Made by a program: the position numbers and the translations under genes
The notes under the pieces: generated by a model
What the model saw: the letters and a program-made list of their open reading frames with translations, nothing else
Databases searched by the model: none
What the model was told of the DNA's origin: nothing
Assembly (NCBI RefSeq): GCF_000427665.1
Contig: NZ_KE386572.1
Location: 3,372,196 to 3,436,195 of the forward strand
From: Geminicoccus roseus DSM 18922
Lineage (GTDB): Bacteria; Pseudomonadota; Alphaproteobacteria; Geminicoccales; Geminicoccaceae
DNA length: 64,000 nucleotides
Reading direction: 5' to 3'
Shown: positions 16,602 to 31,982 of the stretch, piece after piece
Position numbering within the stretch: position 1 is the stretch's first letter
How the letters are laid out: each line of letters opens with the position of its first letter

Positions 16602-17500
16602 GTCGTCCTCCTGAGGTCGCTGCGCGGGTCATAGCCATGGCTCTGCCGCCATTTCTCCAGGAAGCTGGCGAGCTCGTCGTCGACCGGCTTCGGCATCACC
16701 ACCCGCAGCACGATCCGCTGGTCGCCAGCCATGCCGCCGGCCGGCTTCACCCCCTTGCCCTTGAGGCGCAGCACGTCGCCGGTGCTGGAGCCCTTGGGCA
16801 CGTTCATCTTCACCCGGCCGGAGATGGTGGGCACCTCGACCTGGCCGCCCAGCACCGCCTCGTCGATGGTGATCGGCAGGTCCAGGACGATGTCGGTGCC
16901 TTCCAGCCGGAAGAAGGGATGGGTCCCGACGCTGATCTCGACTAGCGCGTCGCCGGGCGGGCCGCCGCCGATCCCGGGCATGCCCTTGCCGGAGAGCCGC
17001 AGGACGTCGCCGTCCTTGATCCCGGCGGGAATGGTCACGTCCAGCGTCTGCCCGTCGGGCAGCGTGATCCGCTGCTTCCCGCCGTTGGCGGCATCCAGGA
17101 AGGCCACCGCCAGGCTGTAATGGGCGTCCCGGCCGCGGGCGCGGAAGTTCGCATTGCCCCGCTGCCGCCCGAACAGGTCCCCGAACACCCCCGACAGGTC
17201 CTCGAAGCCGGAAGCGGACCCGTAGCGGCCGCCCTGCTCGGCGTCGGCATAGTGCCGGTAGCTCCGCTGCTGCGGTCGCTCCGCTCCGGTCGCGTCGATC
17301 TCGCCCCGGTCGAAGCGGGCGCGCTTGTCCGGGTCGTTGAGCAGGTCATAGGCCGCCGAGACCTCCTTGAACCGATCCTCGGCGGCCTTGCTGCCCGGGT
17401 TCAGGTCGGGATGGAACTCCTTGGCGAGCTTGCGGTATGCTGCCCGGATGTCCGATGGCGCGGCGTCCTTGGCCACGCCGAGAACTTGGTAGGGATCCAT
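16598..17500 (-). CDS. cbpA: DnaJ-like co-chaperone CbpA
   Basis: 300 residues. The N-terminal J domain has the HPD tripeptide (30-32) in KEFHPDLNPGS, a Gly/Ser-rich linker, and the two C-terminal beta domains (ITLPDGQTLDVTIPAGI; LDLPITIDEAVLGG) without the zinc-finger of DnaJ. It stimulates DnaK and may bind curved DNA. It is immediately followed by cbpM, overlapping by four bases. The ATG at 17500 is the natural start with MDPYQVLGV. A CTTGAA hexamer on the coding strand about 76 bases upstream (17581-17576) may be an RpoH-type -35 element. Family and pairing are certain; the DNA-binding role is taken from E. coli. Confidence 0.93.
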   Translation of the reverse strand: MDPYQVLGVAKDAAPSDIRAAYRKLAKEFHPDLNPGSKAAEDRFKEVSAAYDLLNDPDKRARFDRGEIDATGAERPQQRSYRHYADAEQGGRYGSASGFEDLSGVFGDLFGRQRGNANFRARGRDAHYSLAVAFLDAANGGKQRITLPDGQTLDVTIPAGIKDGDVLRLSGKGMPGIGGGPPGDALVEISVGTHPFFRLEGTDIVLDLPITIDEAVLGGQVEVPTISGRVKMNVPKGSSTGDVLRLKGKGVKPAGGMAGDQRIVLRVVMPKPVDDELASFLEKWRQSHGYDPRSDLRRTT

Positions 17501-17575
17501 CAGCTGCTGCCGTGCCTCCTGCCTGCTGGTCGACCGAACACACTGGTATGTCGAGTGGTCTTTCGTCCGCGAGAG

Positions 17576-17581
17576 TTCAAG
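17576..17581 (-). promoter_or_regulatory. Possible RpoH-type -35 element upstream of cbpA
   Basis: On the minus strand the sequence CTTGAA reads from 17581 to 17576, followed 17 bases later by CCACTCGACATA, which only loosely resembles a heat-shock -10 element. CTTGAA is the -35 core of sigma32-type promoters. The rest of the 293-base gap 17501-17793 holds no recognisable gene; it also must carry the promoter of glgX on the other strand. Confidence 0.3.
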
Positions 17582-17793
17582 AACCGACTGCGGCCAAGAG
17601 GCGTCGGACGATGCTCGGGATGCGCGGGAACCAAGGCGGGCGATGGTGGTTCAGATCGCGCACCTGCACCGGGGAAATGGCCTTCTGCATGTCGCCTCGG
17701 GCGGAACCGTCCCCGGCCGGCTGCACCGTAACGCTTGCGGACGAGCAGGTCCCGGACACAATTGATGTGCGATGACATGGTGGGAGATTGGCG

Positions 17794-19920
<2,127 letters not shown>

Positions 19921-19921
19921 A

Positions 19922-21726
19922 ATGGCCCAGACGCGTCCCAGCCTGAGCCGCGTCCACAACATGCCGCACGGGGCGGAGATCCTGGCCGATGGCCGGGTCC
20001 GCTTCCGGCTGTGGGGACCCGGCCACACCCGCATCGAGCTGGCCCTCGATGACCGGGATCCCATCGCCATGCAGTCCGGCCAGGACGGCTGGCACGAACT
20101 GGTCACGCACGATGCCCGTGCCGGGACGCGCTACCATTTCGTGCTGCCGGACGGGCTGCGGGTCCCCGATCCGGCCTCGCGCTACCAGCCGGACGACGTG
20201 CACGGCCCGAGCGAGGTGATCGATCCGGCCGCCCATGCCTGGACCGACGGGGCGTGGCAGGGTCGGCCCTGGCACGAGGCGGTCATCTACGAGCTGCATG
20301 TCGGCACCTTCACCGAGGCGGGAACGTTCCTGGCCGTGGTGGATCGGCTCGACGACCTGGTCGATCTGGGGGTGACCGCCATCCAGCTGATGCCGCTCTC
20401 GGATTTCCCGGGCAAGTACAACTGGGGCTATGACGGCGTCCTGCCCTACGCCCCGGACAGCAGCTACGGGCGGCCGGAGGACCTGAAGGTCCTGGTCCAG
20501 GAGGCCCACGCGCGCGGCCTGATGGTGCTGCTCGACGTGGTCTACAATCACTTCGGGCCCGAGGGGAACTATCTCGGCACGTATGCACCGGTGTACTTCA
20601 CCGACCGGCACCACACCCCGTGGGGCGCGGCCGTCAACTATGACGGGCCGAGCAGCCAGCCGGTGCGGGACTTCGTTCTCCACAACGCGATGTACTGGCT
20701 CGACGAGTTCCACCTGGATGGCCTGCGCCTGGACGCGGTGCACGCCATCATCGACGACAGCCCGCAGCATCTGCTGGATGAGCTGCGTGGGATCGTCGGC
20801 AGTCTCTCCGCCTCGCGGCACGTCCACCTGATCCTGGAAAACGAGGAGAACGAGGCGCGCCGGCTGGGCGACGACGTCGCGCAGTGGAACGACGACCTCC
20901 ACCATGTGCTGCACACGGCGGCGACCGGGGAAGGCGACGCCTACTACCAGGAATATCTGGGCGACACGGAGAAGCTCGGCCGCGCCCTGGCCGAGGGCTT
21001 CGCCTTCCAGGGCGACATGATGCGCTACCGGGGGCATGCCCGGGGCGAATCAAGCGCCCATCTGCCGCCGATCGCCTTCATCGGGTTCGTCCAGAACCAC
21101 GACCAGATCGGCAACCGGGCCTTTGGCGAGCGGCTGCACATGCTGGCGCCGGACAAAGCGGTTCGTGCCGTCACCGCGGCCTGCCACCTGGCGCCGCAGG
21201 TGCCGATGCTGTTCATGGGCGAGGAGTGGGCGACATCCCGCCCTTTCACCTTCTTCTGCGACTTCTCCGACGAACTCGGGCAGGCGGTCCATGCCGGGCG
21301 GCTGAAGGAGTTCTCGCGGTTCCCGCAGTTCGCCGACCCGGAGGTGCGCTCGCGCATCATGCATCCGCAGGCCGAGGCGACGTTTCGTGCCGCAAAGCTC
21401 GCCTGGGACGAACGCGCCGGTTCGCCCCACCGCGACATGCTCGACTGGTACCGCCGCCTCCTGGCGGCTCGCCGCCGCTTGGTCGTGCCGCTCCTTCCGT
21501 CCATCCGCCGGGGCGGCAGCTTCACGGTGGTTGGCGACCTGGCCGTGGAGGTGTCCTGGACCGTGGAGGGCGGCGGAAGCCTGATCCTCGCCGGCAACTT
21601 CAAAGACAGCCCGCAGGCAGGCTTCACCGGCACCGACGCATCGCCCTTCTGGACGGAAGGGCAGGTCTCCGGAGGTGAACTCGGCCCCTGGGCGATCTGC
21701 TGGACCCATACGAAAGCCAAGTCTTC

Positions 21727-21730
<4 letters not shown>
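19922..21730 (+). CDS. treZ: Malto-oligosyltrehalose trehalohydrolase TreZ
   Basis: 602 residues of GH13. It releases trehalose from malto-oligosyltrehalose in the cytoplasm. The N-terminal CBM48-like domain (GRVRFRLWGPGHTRIEL) is followed by the barrel with nucleophile Asp271 in DGLRLDAVHAI, acid Glu306 in LILENEENE and Asp394 in FVQNHDQIGNR, a TreZ-typical block. The ATG lies one base after the glgX stop, and the last four bases (ATGA) overlap treY, so the three are one translational unit. Length is normal for TreZ. No treS, glgB or glgA is nearby in the window. Confidence 0.95.
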
Positions 21731-24495
<2,765 letters not shown>

Positions 24496-24503
24496 TCGGG
24501 CAG

Positions 24504-24526
24504 GGGGGCGGCCAGCGCCGGCCCCC
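24504..24526. terminator. Possible bidirectional terminator hairpin between treY and the LacI gene
   Basis: A 6-bp GC stem (24504-24509 with 24521-24526) continues, after a bulged G, into three more pairs with a CAGC loop. It sits in the 42-base convergent gap. There is no T-tract on either side, so Rho-independent function is uncertain. Confidence 0.35.
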
Positions 24527-24537
24527 GGCTTCCCGCC

Positions 24538-25662
24538 TCAGTTCCCGGGAGGCGCCGTGGTGCCGCCCGTCTGCAGTTCGGGCGCGAACCGGACCGCGTG
24601 CTCCTCCGGGGCAAGTTCGCGCCCCTGCATGAGCCGGAGCAGGAGTTCCGCGGCCTTGCGGCCGATTCCTTCGCGCGGCTGGCGGATGGTGGTGAGCGGC
24701 GGCTCGCAGAACTCGGCGAACGGGATGCCGTCGAACCCCATCAGGGACAGGTCGCCCGGGATCGACACGCCGCCCCGGCGGACCTCCTTCATGAACCCGA
24801 TCGCCATCTCGTCGCTGGCGGCGAACACGGCGCTCGGCCGCTCGCCCTGCGCCAGGAACGTCGCTGCCGCCTGGATGCCGGAGCTGATCCGGAAGTCGCC
24901 GGGATAGCGGGTCACCGCGTCGGCCGGGATCCCGCTGCGCGCCAGGGCGGCCAGGAACCCGCGGCAGCGGACCTGTTCGATGGGGTGCCAGTCGGGCCCA
25001 CCGAGATAGCCGAAGCGGCGATGGCCGAGCGCCAGCAGATGCTCGGCGGCCATCGTCACCGCCGCCTCCTCGTCGATCGTCACCACCGGCACGTTCTCGA
25101 AATCTGGTGTCGTCACCCCCACCATCGGCACCCCGGAATCCGCCAGCGAATGGCGGGTGGTCTTGGGCATCCGGCCGACCATCAGGAGGACGCCGTCGAC
25201 CTGGCCGGCGGAGACCAGGTTCACGATCCGCTCCTCGCGCTCTACGCTCTCGTAGAGATTGCCGAGCAGGACGCCGTAGCCTTTGGACGACAGCGCCCGG
25301 TCGACGCCCAGCAGGAGCTCGTTGAAGAACGGGGTGACCATCGCCTCGGCGGGTTCGTCGTCGCTGGCCGGGGAGGAGAGCACCACCAGCACGTTCATCG
25401 ACCGCGCCGCCCGCAGCGAGCGCGCCGCCACATTGGGCGTGTAGCCGGTGGCCCTGACCGCTTCAAGGATCCTGGCGCGGGTCTCCGGAAGGACCCGGTC
25501 CGGCCGCGCCAGGGCGCGGCTCACCGTCGAGGCCGACACGCCGACCAGGGCCGCGACGTCCTCGATCTTGGTGACCCGCGGGCGGCCATTGCGCCGCCCC
25601 GCGGCCGCCTCCGCCTGGACGCCCGCCGGTCTGCCCGATGCCGACTTGTCCTCGATACTCAT
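24538..25662 (-). CDS. LacI-family transcriptional regulator of the sugar ABC operon
   Basis: 374 residues. An Arg-rich N-terminal extension precedes the HTH (KIEDVAALVGVSASTVSRAL, about residues 32-51) and hinge helix (NVAARSLRAARS). The periplasmic-binding-protein-like ligand domain follows (MNVLVVLSSPASDDEP, LMGFDGIPFAEFCEPPLTTIRQP). The start chosen is ATG 25662; two earlier in-frame ATGs at 25719 and 25755 lie in the intergenic operator region. The divergent operon encodes a CUT1 sugar transporter, and a LacI-type operator lies in the gap, so it should repress that operon and respond to its sugar or a derivative. Inducer unknown. Confidence 0.9.
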   Translation of the reverse strand: MSIEDKSASGRPAGVQAEAAAGRRNGRPRVTKIEDVAALVGVSASTVSRALARPDRVLPETRARILEAVRATGYTPNVAARSLRAARSMNVLVVLSSPASDDEPAEAMVTPFFNELLLGVDRALSSKGYGVLLGNLYESVEREERIVNLVSAGQVDGVLLMVGRMPKTTRHSLADSGVPMVGVTTPDFENVPVVTIDEEAAVTMAAEHLLALGHRRFGYLGGPDWHPIEQVRCRGFLAALARSGIPADAVTRYPGDFRISSGIQAAATFLAQGERPSAVFAASDEMAIGFMKEVRRGGVSIPGDLSLMGFDGIPFAEFCEPPLTTIRQPREGIGRKAAELLLRLMQGRELAPEEHAVRFAPELQTGGTTAPPGN

Positions 25663-25690
25663 GAAATCGTCTTGAGCCGAAAAAAAAGAC

Positions 25691-25718
25691 TTGTCAAATG
25701 CAGATGCAAACGATTGCA
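25691..25718 (+). promoter_or_regulatory. LacI-type operator overlapping the sugar ABC operon promoter
   Basis: The 14-bp sequence TGCAAACGATTGCA at 25705-25718 is a near-perfect palindrome around a central CG, matching the general LacI-family operator pattern TGCAANCGNTTGCA. It lies 36 bases before the ATG of the binding-protein gene. A TTGTCA at 25691-25696 could be the -35 element; the -10 would then fall over the operator's right half, as expected for steric repression. It also sits 43 bases from the LacI gene start, allowing autoregulation. Confidence 0.75.
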
Positions 25719-25753
25719 TACTGCCATCATCAAGAAACAGGGGAGGACCGTCC

Positions 25754-26986
25754 ATGCGCGCTTATCGTCTGGCTTGTCTGGCAACCACGCTGGTGGTTGC
25801 CGTGCCGACCATGGCCCTGGCCGAGATGCGGGCCGAGGTCCTGCACTGGTGGACGTCGGGTGGCGAAAGCGCCGCCGTGGGCGTGTTCGCCAAGCAGTTC
25901 GAGCAGGCAGGAGGCACCTGGGTCGACAGCGCCATCGCCGGTGGCCAGGCGGCGCGCACCGCCGGCATCAACCGGATCGTCGGCGGCAATCCGCCGACCG
26001 CGATGCAGTTCAACACCGGCAAGCAGTTCGACGAGCTGGTGGCCAACGGGCTGCTCGCCAGCCTGGAGGAAGCCGCCACCGCCCAGAACTGGCGCGAGGT
26101 GCTGCCGCCGGCCCTGGTGACCGCCACCACCCGGGACGACAAGTTCTACGCCGTACCGGTGAACATCCACGGCATCAACTGGCTGTGGTACAACAAGAAG
26201 CTGTTCGACGAGGCCGGCATCCAGGAGCCGGCCACCTGGCCGGAGGTCGTCGCCGCCGGGCAGAAGCTGGCGGAGGCGGGGCTGGTGGGCCTGGCCCAGG
26301 GCGGCCAGCCCTGGCAGGAGCGGACCCTGTTCAACGCCGTGCTGGTCGGCCATGGCGGCACCGAGCTGTTCTACCGGATCTACCGGGAGGGCGACCAGGA
26401 GGCGGTCGAAAGCGACGGCTTCCGGGCGACCGCCGACCTGTTCCGGGAGCTCCAGCGCCTGACCGACGAAGGCAGTCCCGGCCGGAACTGGAACGACGCC
26501 ACCGCCATGGTGCTGACCGGCAAGGCCGGGATGCAGGTCATGGGCGACTGGGCCAAGGGCGAGTTCGCCGCCGCCGGCCAGAAGCCCGGCGAGGATTTCG
26601 GCTGCACGATCATCGGCGAGGGCGGCTACCTGATGGGCGGCGACATGTTCGTGTTCCCCGCCGCCGGTCAGGAGGAAGCCACCCCCGCCCAGGTGGCGCT
26701 CGCCGAGGTGATGTTCGCGCCCGAGACCCAGGTCGCCTTCAACCAGATCAAGGGGTCGGTGCCGTCCCGGCTCGATGTCGACGTGTCGGGCATGGATGCC
26801 TGTGCCCAGAAGGGAGCGGCCGCGCTGAAGGATCCGGCGCGGCAGGTGCCCACCACGGAGATGCTGATCAGCCCCGACCTGTCGGGCGCCCTCGATGACG
26901 TCATCACCCAGTTCTGGAACAATCCCTCGATGACCACGGACGAGTTCGTCCAGCGGTTCGTCGGCGCCATGCAGGCTGCCGGCTGA
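25754..26986 (+). CDS. Sugar ABC transporter, periplasmic binding protein (CUT1, glucose/mannose-like)
   Basis: 410 residues. A signal peptide (cleavage about residue 23, after MALA) precedes a family-1 solute-binding protein, with EVLHWWTSGGESAAV and AIAGGQAARTAGINRIVGG, typical of the GtsA-type glucose/mannose binding proteins. Further landmarks are VNIHGINWLWYNKKLFDE and VMGDWAKGEF. It delivers a sugar to the permease encoded next. GGGGAGGA stands six bases before the ATG. It is the first gene of a six-gene operon under the LacI-type operator. Sugar identity is not proven; alpha-glucosides or trehalose-like disaccharides remain possible. Confidence 0.88.
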   Translation: MRAYRLACLATTLVVAVPTMALAEMRAEVLHWWTSGGESAAVGVFAKQFEQAGGTWVDSAIAGGQAARTAGINRIVGGNPPTAMQFNTGKQFDELVANGLLASLEEAATAQNWREVLPPALVTATTRDDKFYAVPVNIHGINWLWYNKKLFDEAGIQEPATWPEVVAAGQKLAEAGLVGLAQGGQPWQERTLFNAVLVGHGGTELFYRIYREGDQEAVESDGFRATADLFRELQRLTDEGSPGRNWNDATAMVLTGKAGMQVMGDWAKGEFAAAGQKPGEDFGCTIIGEGGYLMGGDMFVFPAAGQEEATPAQVALAEVMFAPETQVAFNQIKGSVPSRLDVDVSGMDACAQKGAAALKDPARQVPTTEMLISPDLSGALDDVITQFWNNPSMTTDEFVQRFVGAMQAAG

Positions 26987-27007
26987 CCGCTGATCCGGAG
27001 CCGGCCC

Positions 27008-27931
27008 ATGGCTGTTTCTACCCTTGCCACCGCGAGCCAGCCCGCCCGCCAGCACCGGCGCCGGCGGGGCCTGGCCGCGACGATCGCCCTGATCCCCCTC
27101 GCGGTGGTCGTGGTCGTGGTCTATCTCGGCTGCATGCTGTGGACGGTGCGGCTGTCCTTCAGCAGTTCCAAGCTCCTGCCGGTGCTCGACTGGGTCGGGG
27201 TGCAGCAGTACGACCGCCTGTTCGCCAACGAGCGGTTCACGGTCTCCGCGATCAACATCGGCATCTTCGGCGTCCTGTTCATCGGCGGCTGCCTCGTCCT
27301 GGGCTTTCTCCTGGCCGTGTTCATCGACCAGCGGATCCGCGCCGAGGGCGTCTTCCGCACGCTCTTCCTGTTCCCGCACGCCATGTCGTTTGTGGTGACC
27401 GGGCTGGCCTGGCAGTGGTTCCTGAACCCCACGCTCGGCCTGCAGAAGCTGGTGCGCGACGCGGGCTTCCCAAGCTTCACCTTCGACTGGCTCGTGAACC
27501 AGGAGATGGTGATCTACACCCTGGTGATCGCCGGGGTCTGGCAGGCGGCGGGCCTAGTCATGGCGATCCTCCTGGCCGGCCTGCGCGGGGTCGACGAGGA
27601 TTTGTGGAAGGCCGCCCGTATCGACGGGATCCCGCCCTGGCGGGTCTATCTCTCGATCGTGCTGCCGCTGATCGGTCCGATGATCGTGACCGCGACGGTG
27701 CTGCTCGCCGTCCAGGTGGTGAAGCTCTACGACCTGGTGGTCGCCATGACCCGGGGCGGGCCCGGCATCGCCTCGGAAGTCCCCGCCAAGTTCGTGATGG
27801 ACCATTTCTTCGAGCGCAACAATATCGGGCTGGCCACCGCCGCTGCGACCATGATGCTGGTCACCGTGGTCGCGGCCCTGGCGCCCTGGATCTATGCCCG
27901 GTACATCCGCGCCGCCGGGAGGCAGCCATGA
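27008..27931 (+). CDS. Sugar ABC transporter permease 1
   Basis: 307 residues with six membrane helices, beginning about residue 20. It is a MalF/UgpA-type CUT1 permease: the coupling EAA-like motif is KAARIDGIPPWRVYLSIVLPLIGP, and HAMSFVVTGLAWQWFLNP and QEMVIYTLVIAGVWQAAG match GtsB of glucose transporters closely. It follows the binding protein by 21 bases and overlaps the second permease by four (ATGA). Located in the cytoplasmic membrane as half of the channel. Confidence 0.92.
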   Translation: MAVSTLATASQPARQHRRRRGLAATIALIPLAVVVVVVYLGCMLWTVRLSFSSSKLLPVLDWVGVQQYDRLFANERFTVSAINIGIFGVLFIGGCLVLGFLLAVFIDQRIRAEGVFRTLFLFPHAMSFVVTGLAWQWFLNPTLGLQKLVRDAGFPSFTFDWLVNQEMVIYTLVIAGVWQAAGLVMAILLAGLRGVDEDLWKAARIDGIPPWRVYLSIVLPLIGPMIVTATVLLAVQVVKLYDLVVAMTRGGPGIASEVPAKFVMDHFFERNNIGLATAAATMMLVTVVAALAPWIYARYIRAAGRQP

Positions 27932-28812
27932 GTTCCGTCGAGCCCTCCGGCCGCCGGCCGCGCCGCGTCGGCATCGCCAGGATCGGCGTCTACGCCTTTC
28001 TCCTGAGTGCGGCGGCGTTCTTCCTGCTGCCGCTCTGGATCATGGTGATGACCTCCCTGAAGCCGATGGAGGAAGTCTGGCAGGGCAACATCCTGGCCTG
28101 GCCGTCGAGCCCGACCGTCCAGCCCTGGATCCAGGCCTGGTCCGCGGCCTGCACCGGCCTGGAATGCGGCGGCATCAGCGTGGGCTTCTGGAACTCGGTG
28201 CGGATCCTGGTGCCGTCCCTGGTCCTCTCGGTCCTGGCCGGCGCGGTGAACGGCTACGCGCTGTCGTTCTGGAAGGTGAAGGGCGCCAACATCCTGTTCG
28301 GCATCCTCTTGGCCGGCGCCTTCATCCCCTACCAGGTGTTCCTCTACCCCCTGGTGCGGATGTTCTCCCAGGCCGGCATCTACAACTCGCTGGCCGGCAT
28401 CGTGATCGTCCACGTGGTGTTCGGCATGCCGATCATGACGCTCCTGTTCCGCAACTACTACGCCTCCCTGCCGGTGGAGCTGTTCAACGCCGCGCGCATC
28501 GACGGCGGCGGCTTCTGGACGATCTTCACCCACGTGCTCCTGCCGATGTCGACGCCGATCCTGATCGTGGCGACCATCCTGCAGGTCACCGGCATCTGGA
28601 ACGACTTCATCTTCGGCCTGACCTTTGCCGGCCGGGAGAACCTGCCCATGACCGTTCAGCTCAACAACATCGTCAACTCGACCCAGGGCGAGCGCGCCTA
28701 CAATGTCGACATGGCGGCGACCATCCTGACCGCCCTGGTCCCGCTCGCCGTCTACTTCCTGTCCGGGCGCTGGTTCGTGCGCGGCATCGCCGCCGGCGCG
28801 GTGAAGGGTTAG
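27928..28812 (+). CDS. Sugar ABC transporter permease 2
   Basis: 294 residues. MalG/UgpE-type CUT1 permease with six membrane helices; the EAA-like loop is NAARIDGGGFWTIFTHVLLPMSTP and the block AGIYNSLAGIVIVHVVFG matches GtsC-type proteins. Its ATG is chosen because it overlaps the stop of permease 1 by four bases; the frame upstream of it is the antisense-like shadow of permease 1. The stop TAG at 28810-28812 is five bases from the ATPase start. It pairs with permease 1 to form the channel. Confidence 0.92.
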   Translation: MSSVEPSGRRPRRVGIARIGVYAFLLSAAAFFLLPLWIMVMTSLKPMEEVWQGNILAWPSSPTVQPWIQAWSAACTGLECGGISVGFWNSVRILVPSLVLSVLAGAVNGYALSFWKVKGANILFGILLAGAFIPYQVFLYPLVRMFSQAGIYNSLAGIVIVHVVFGMPIMTLLFRNYYASLPVELFNAARIDGGGFWTIFTHVLLPMSTPILIVATILQVTGIWNDFIFGLTFAGRENLPMTVQLNNIVNSTQGERAYNVDMAATILTALVPLAVYFLSGRWFVRGIAAGAVKG

Positions 28813-28817
28813 CGATC

Positions 28818-29897
<1,080 letters not shown>

Positions 29898-29923
29898 CGC
29901 GCTTCCAAGATCACAGGATCCCC

Positions 29924-30670
29924 ATGACCATCGCACCCGGCCTGCAGCTCTATTCGCTGCGCGAGTTCCCGCCGCTCGACCTCCGCCTCCAGGAACTGGC
30001 CGATCTCGGCTATCGGAAGGTTGAGCCCTATGGCGCCCTGATGACGGATCCGGACGGCCTCGCCGCGTCGATCCGGCGGGTCGGCCTGGCGTCGCCCACC
30101 GCCCATGTCGGTCTCGACCGTCTGCGCTGCGGCATGGACGACGTGCTGCGGATCGCGGAGACCTTGGACCTAGAGGTCATCGTGGTGCCGTTCCTGCAGC
30201 CGGACGACCGGCCGGGCGACACGCCTGGCTGGATGCGCATCGGTGCGGAGATTGCCGGCTATGCCGTGAAGGCGAAGTCCGCCGGCCGGCAGCTCGCCTG
30301 GCACAACCACGACTTCGAGATGCTGCAGCTTCCCGATGGCAGCCGCCCGATGGAGCACCTGCTGGCCGCCTCCGACGATGTCCTGTGGGAGTGCGACGTC
30401 GCCTGGGTGGCGCGGGGTGGCGAGGACCCCACCGACTGGATCCGGCGCTATCCCGAGCGGATCGTCGCCGCCCACGTCAAGGACATCGATCCGAATGGCG
30501 GCAACGGCGAGGACGGCTGGGCCGATGTCGGCCACGGCATGCTCGACTGGGGCCTGATCGTGCCGGCGCTGAAGGCGGCGGGCACGCGCCACTGGATCGC
30601 GGAACACGACAAGCCCTCGGACGGTTTGCGCTTCGCCGCCCGTTCGATCGAGACCATGCGGAGCTGGTGA
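29924..30670 (+). CDS. Sugar phosphate isomerase/epimerase-like TIM-barrel protein
   Basis: 248 residues of the AP-endonuclease-2/xylose-isomerase-like superfamily. Likely metal-binding residues include HNHDFE (about 127-132), HVKDIDP and the terminal EHD. Such proteins isomerise or epimerise keto-sugars or dehydrate inosose-like compounds. It follows the ATPase by 26 bases and precedes an NAD-dependent oxidoreductase by nine, a pairing common in pathways that oxidise a sugar to a keto-sugar and then isomerise it. Its substrate is not known. Confidence 0.85.
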   Translation: MTIAPGLQLYSLREFPPLDLRLQELADLGYRKVEPYGALMTDPDGLAASIRRVGLASPTAHVGLDRLRCGMDDVLRIAETLDLEVIVVPFLQPDDRPGDTPGWMRIGAEIAGYAVKAKSAGRQLAWHNHDFEMLQLPDGSRPMEHLLAASDDVLWECDVAWVARGGEDPTDWIRRYPERIVAAHVKDIDPNGGNGEDGWADVGHGMLDWGLIVPALKAAGTRHWIAEHDKPSDGLRFAARSIETMRSW

Positions 30671-30679
30671 GGCGACAAG

Positions 30680-31813
30680 ATGAGCAAGCTTGGCATCGGC
30701 ATCGTCGGCTGCGGGGTGATCGCCGACATCTACTGCCGCAACGCCCCGCAATTCGCCGACATCGAGATCCGCGCCTGCGCCGACCTGCGGGCCGACGTCG
30801 CCATGGCGCTGGCCGACCGCTACGGGCTGCGCGCCGGCACACCCGGCGACCTGATGGGGGCGGACGACATCGACATCGTCCTGAACCTGACCGTACCCAA
30901 TGCCCATGCCGCGGTCAGCTCCGCGGCCCTGGAGGCAGGCAAGCATGTCTACAGCGAGAAGCCTCTCGCGACCTCGCTGCAGGATGCCCGCGACCTGACG
31001 GACCTGGCCCAGCGGCAGGGACTTCAGCTGGCGGTGGCGCCCGACACGTTCCTGGGGCCGGGCGGGCAGCTGGCCCGGCGGCTGGTCGACGAGGGCGGGA
31101 TCGGCAGAGTCACCGCCGGCACCGCCTTCGTCATGTCCCGCGGCATGGAGCACTGGCACCCGTCCCCGGAATTCTACTTCCGCCCGGGCGGCGGCCCGGT
31201 GTTCGACATGGGCCCCTACTACATCACCCAGCTCGTCCAGCTCCTGGGGCCGGTGGCCCGGGTCATGGCGCTCTCGGCGACCGGCCTGACGGAGCGTCTG
31301 GTCACCGCCGAGGGGCCGATGCAGGGCCGGACGATCCGGCCGGAGACGCCCACCACGGTGATGGCGCTGCTGGACTTCGCCGGCGGCGCGAAGGTGATGT
31401 ACGGCTCCAGCTGGGACGTGGAGGCGCACGGCCACCGGCCGCTGGAACTGTACGGGACGCGGGCGTCGCTGCGGGTGCCCGATCCGAACTTCATGGGAGG
31501 CGTCGTCGAGATCGGCACCCGCGCCGAGGGCTGGCAGGAGATTCCCACCAGCAGCGCTCCGTTCGGCGCCGCCAACTATCCGCTCGACGCGCCGGTCCAT
31601 GCCAACCATCGCGGCCTCGGCATCGCGGAGTTCGCGCAGGCGATCCGGCAGGGCCGGACGCCCCGCCTGGCGGGCGGCCTCGGCCTGCACGTCACCGCGG
31701 TCATGGAGGGCGTGCTGGTGGCCGGGGGGGACGGCCGGGTCGTGACGATCGAGGACAGCTGCCAGCGCCCGCCGGCCTTGAGCGAAGCGGAGGCGCTCAG
31801 TCTGCTGGCCTAG
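30680..31813 (+). CDS. Gfo/Idh/MocA-family NAD(P)-dependent oxidoreductase
   Basis: 377 residues. The Rossmann motif GIVGCGVIADIY (7-18) is followed by the EKP signature (Glu93-Lys94-Pro95), where Lys94 should be catalytic. The C-terminal alpha/beta domain carries a conserved His in MEHWHPSPEFYF and RPGGGPVFDMGPYYI. Members oxidise sugars or inositols to keto-derivatives with NAD(P). It is the last gene of the operon; a hairpin follows ten bases after the stop. With the transporter and isomerase it likely channels one imported sugar into catabolism, perhaps a 3-keto-glucoside or inositol-like route; that is inference. Confidence 0.88.
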   Translation: MSKLGIGIVGCGVIADIYCRNAPQFADIEIRACADLRADVAMALADRYGLRAGTPGDLMGADDIDIVLNLTVPNAHAAVSSAALEAGKHVYSEKPLATSLQDARDLTDLAQRQGLQLAVAPDTFLGPGGQLARRLVDEGGIGRVTAGTAFVMSRGMEHWHPSPEFYFRPGGGPVFDMGPYYITQLVQLLGPVARVMALSATGLTERLVTAEGPMQGRTIRPETPTTVMALLDFAGGAKVMYGSSWDVEAHGHRPLELYGTRASLRVPDPNFMGGVVEIGTRAEGWQEIPTSSAPFGAANYPLDAPVHANHRGLGIAEFAQAIRQGRTPRLAGGLGLHVTAVMEGVLVAGGDGRVVTIEDSCQRPPALSEAEALSLLA

Positions 31814-31823
31814 CAAGGGGCCG

Positions 31824-31848
31824 GGCACGTTCGGAGATTGAACGTGCC
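31824..31848 (+). terminator. Hairpin terminator of the sugar operon
   Basis: A perfect 9-bp stem (GGCACGTTC, 31824-31832, with GAACGTGCC, 31840-31848) and a 7-base loop, starting 11 bases after the last stop codon. The following sequence is only moderately T-rich (CTTTCCTTTG), so termination efficiency is uncertain. Confidence 0.55.
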
Positions 31849-31982
31849 GCCCGTGGCTTTCCTTTGTACATCTTGGCCCAGCCGGCTCGATCTCGGGCCT
31901 GGGGAGGCCAGAGCGCCGGTCCGGGAATTCTTCCTGGCCCGGCTACTGCAGGGACCGCCATCGGTTGGAGGTTTGCAGCAAC

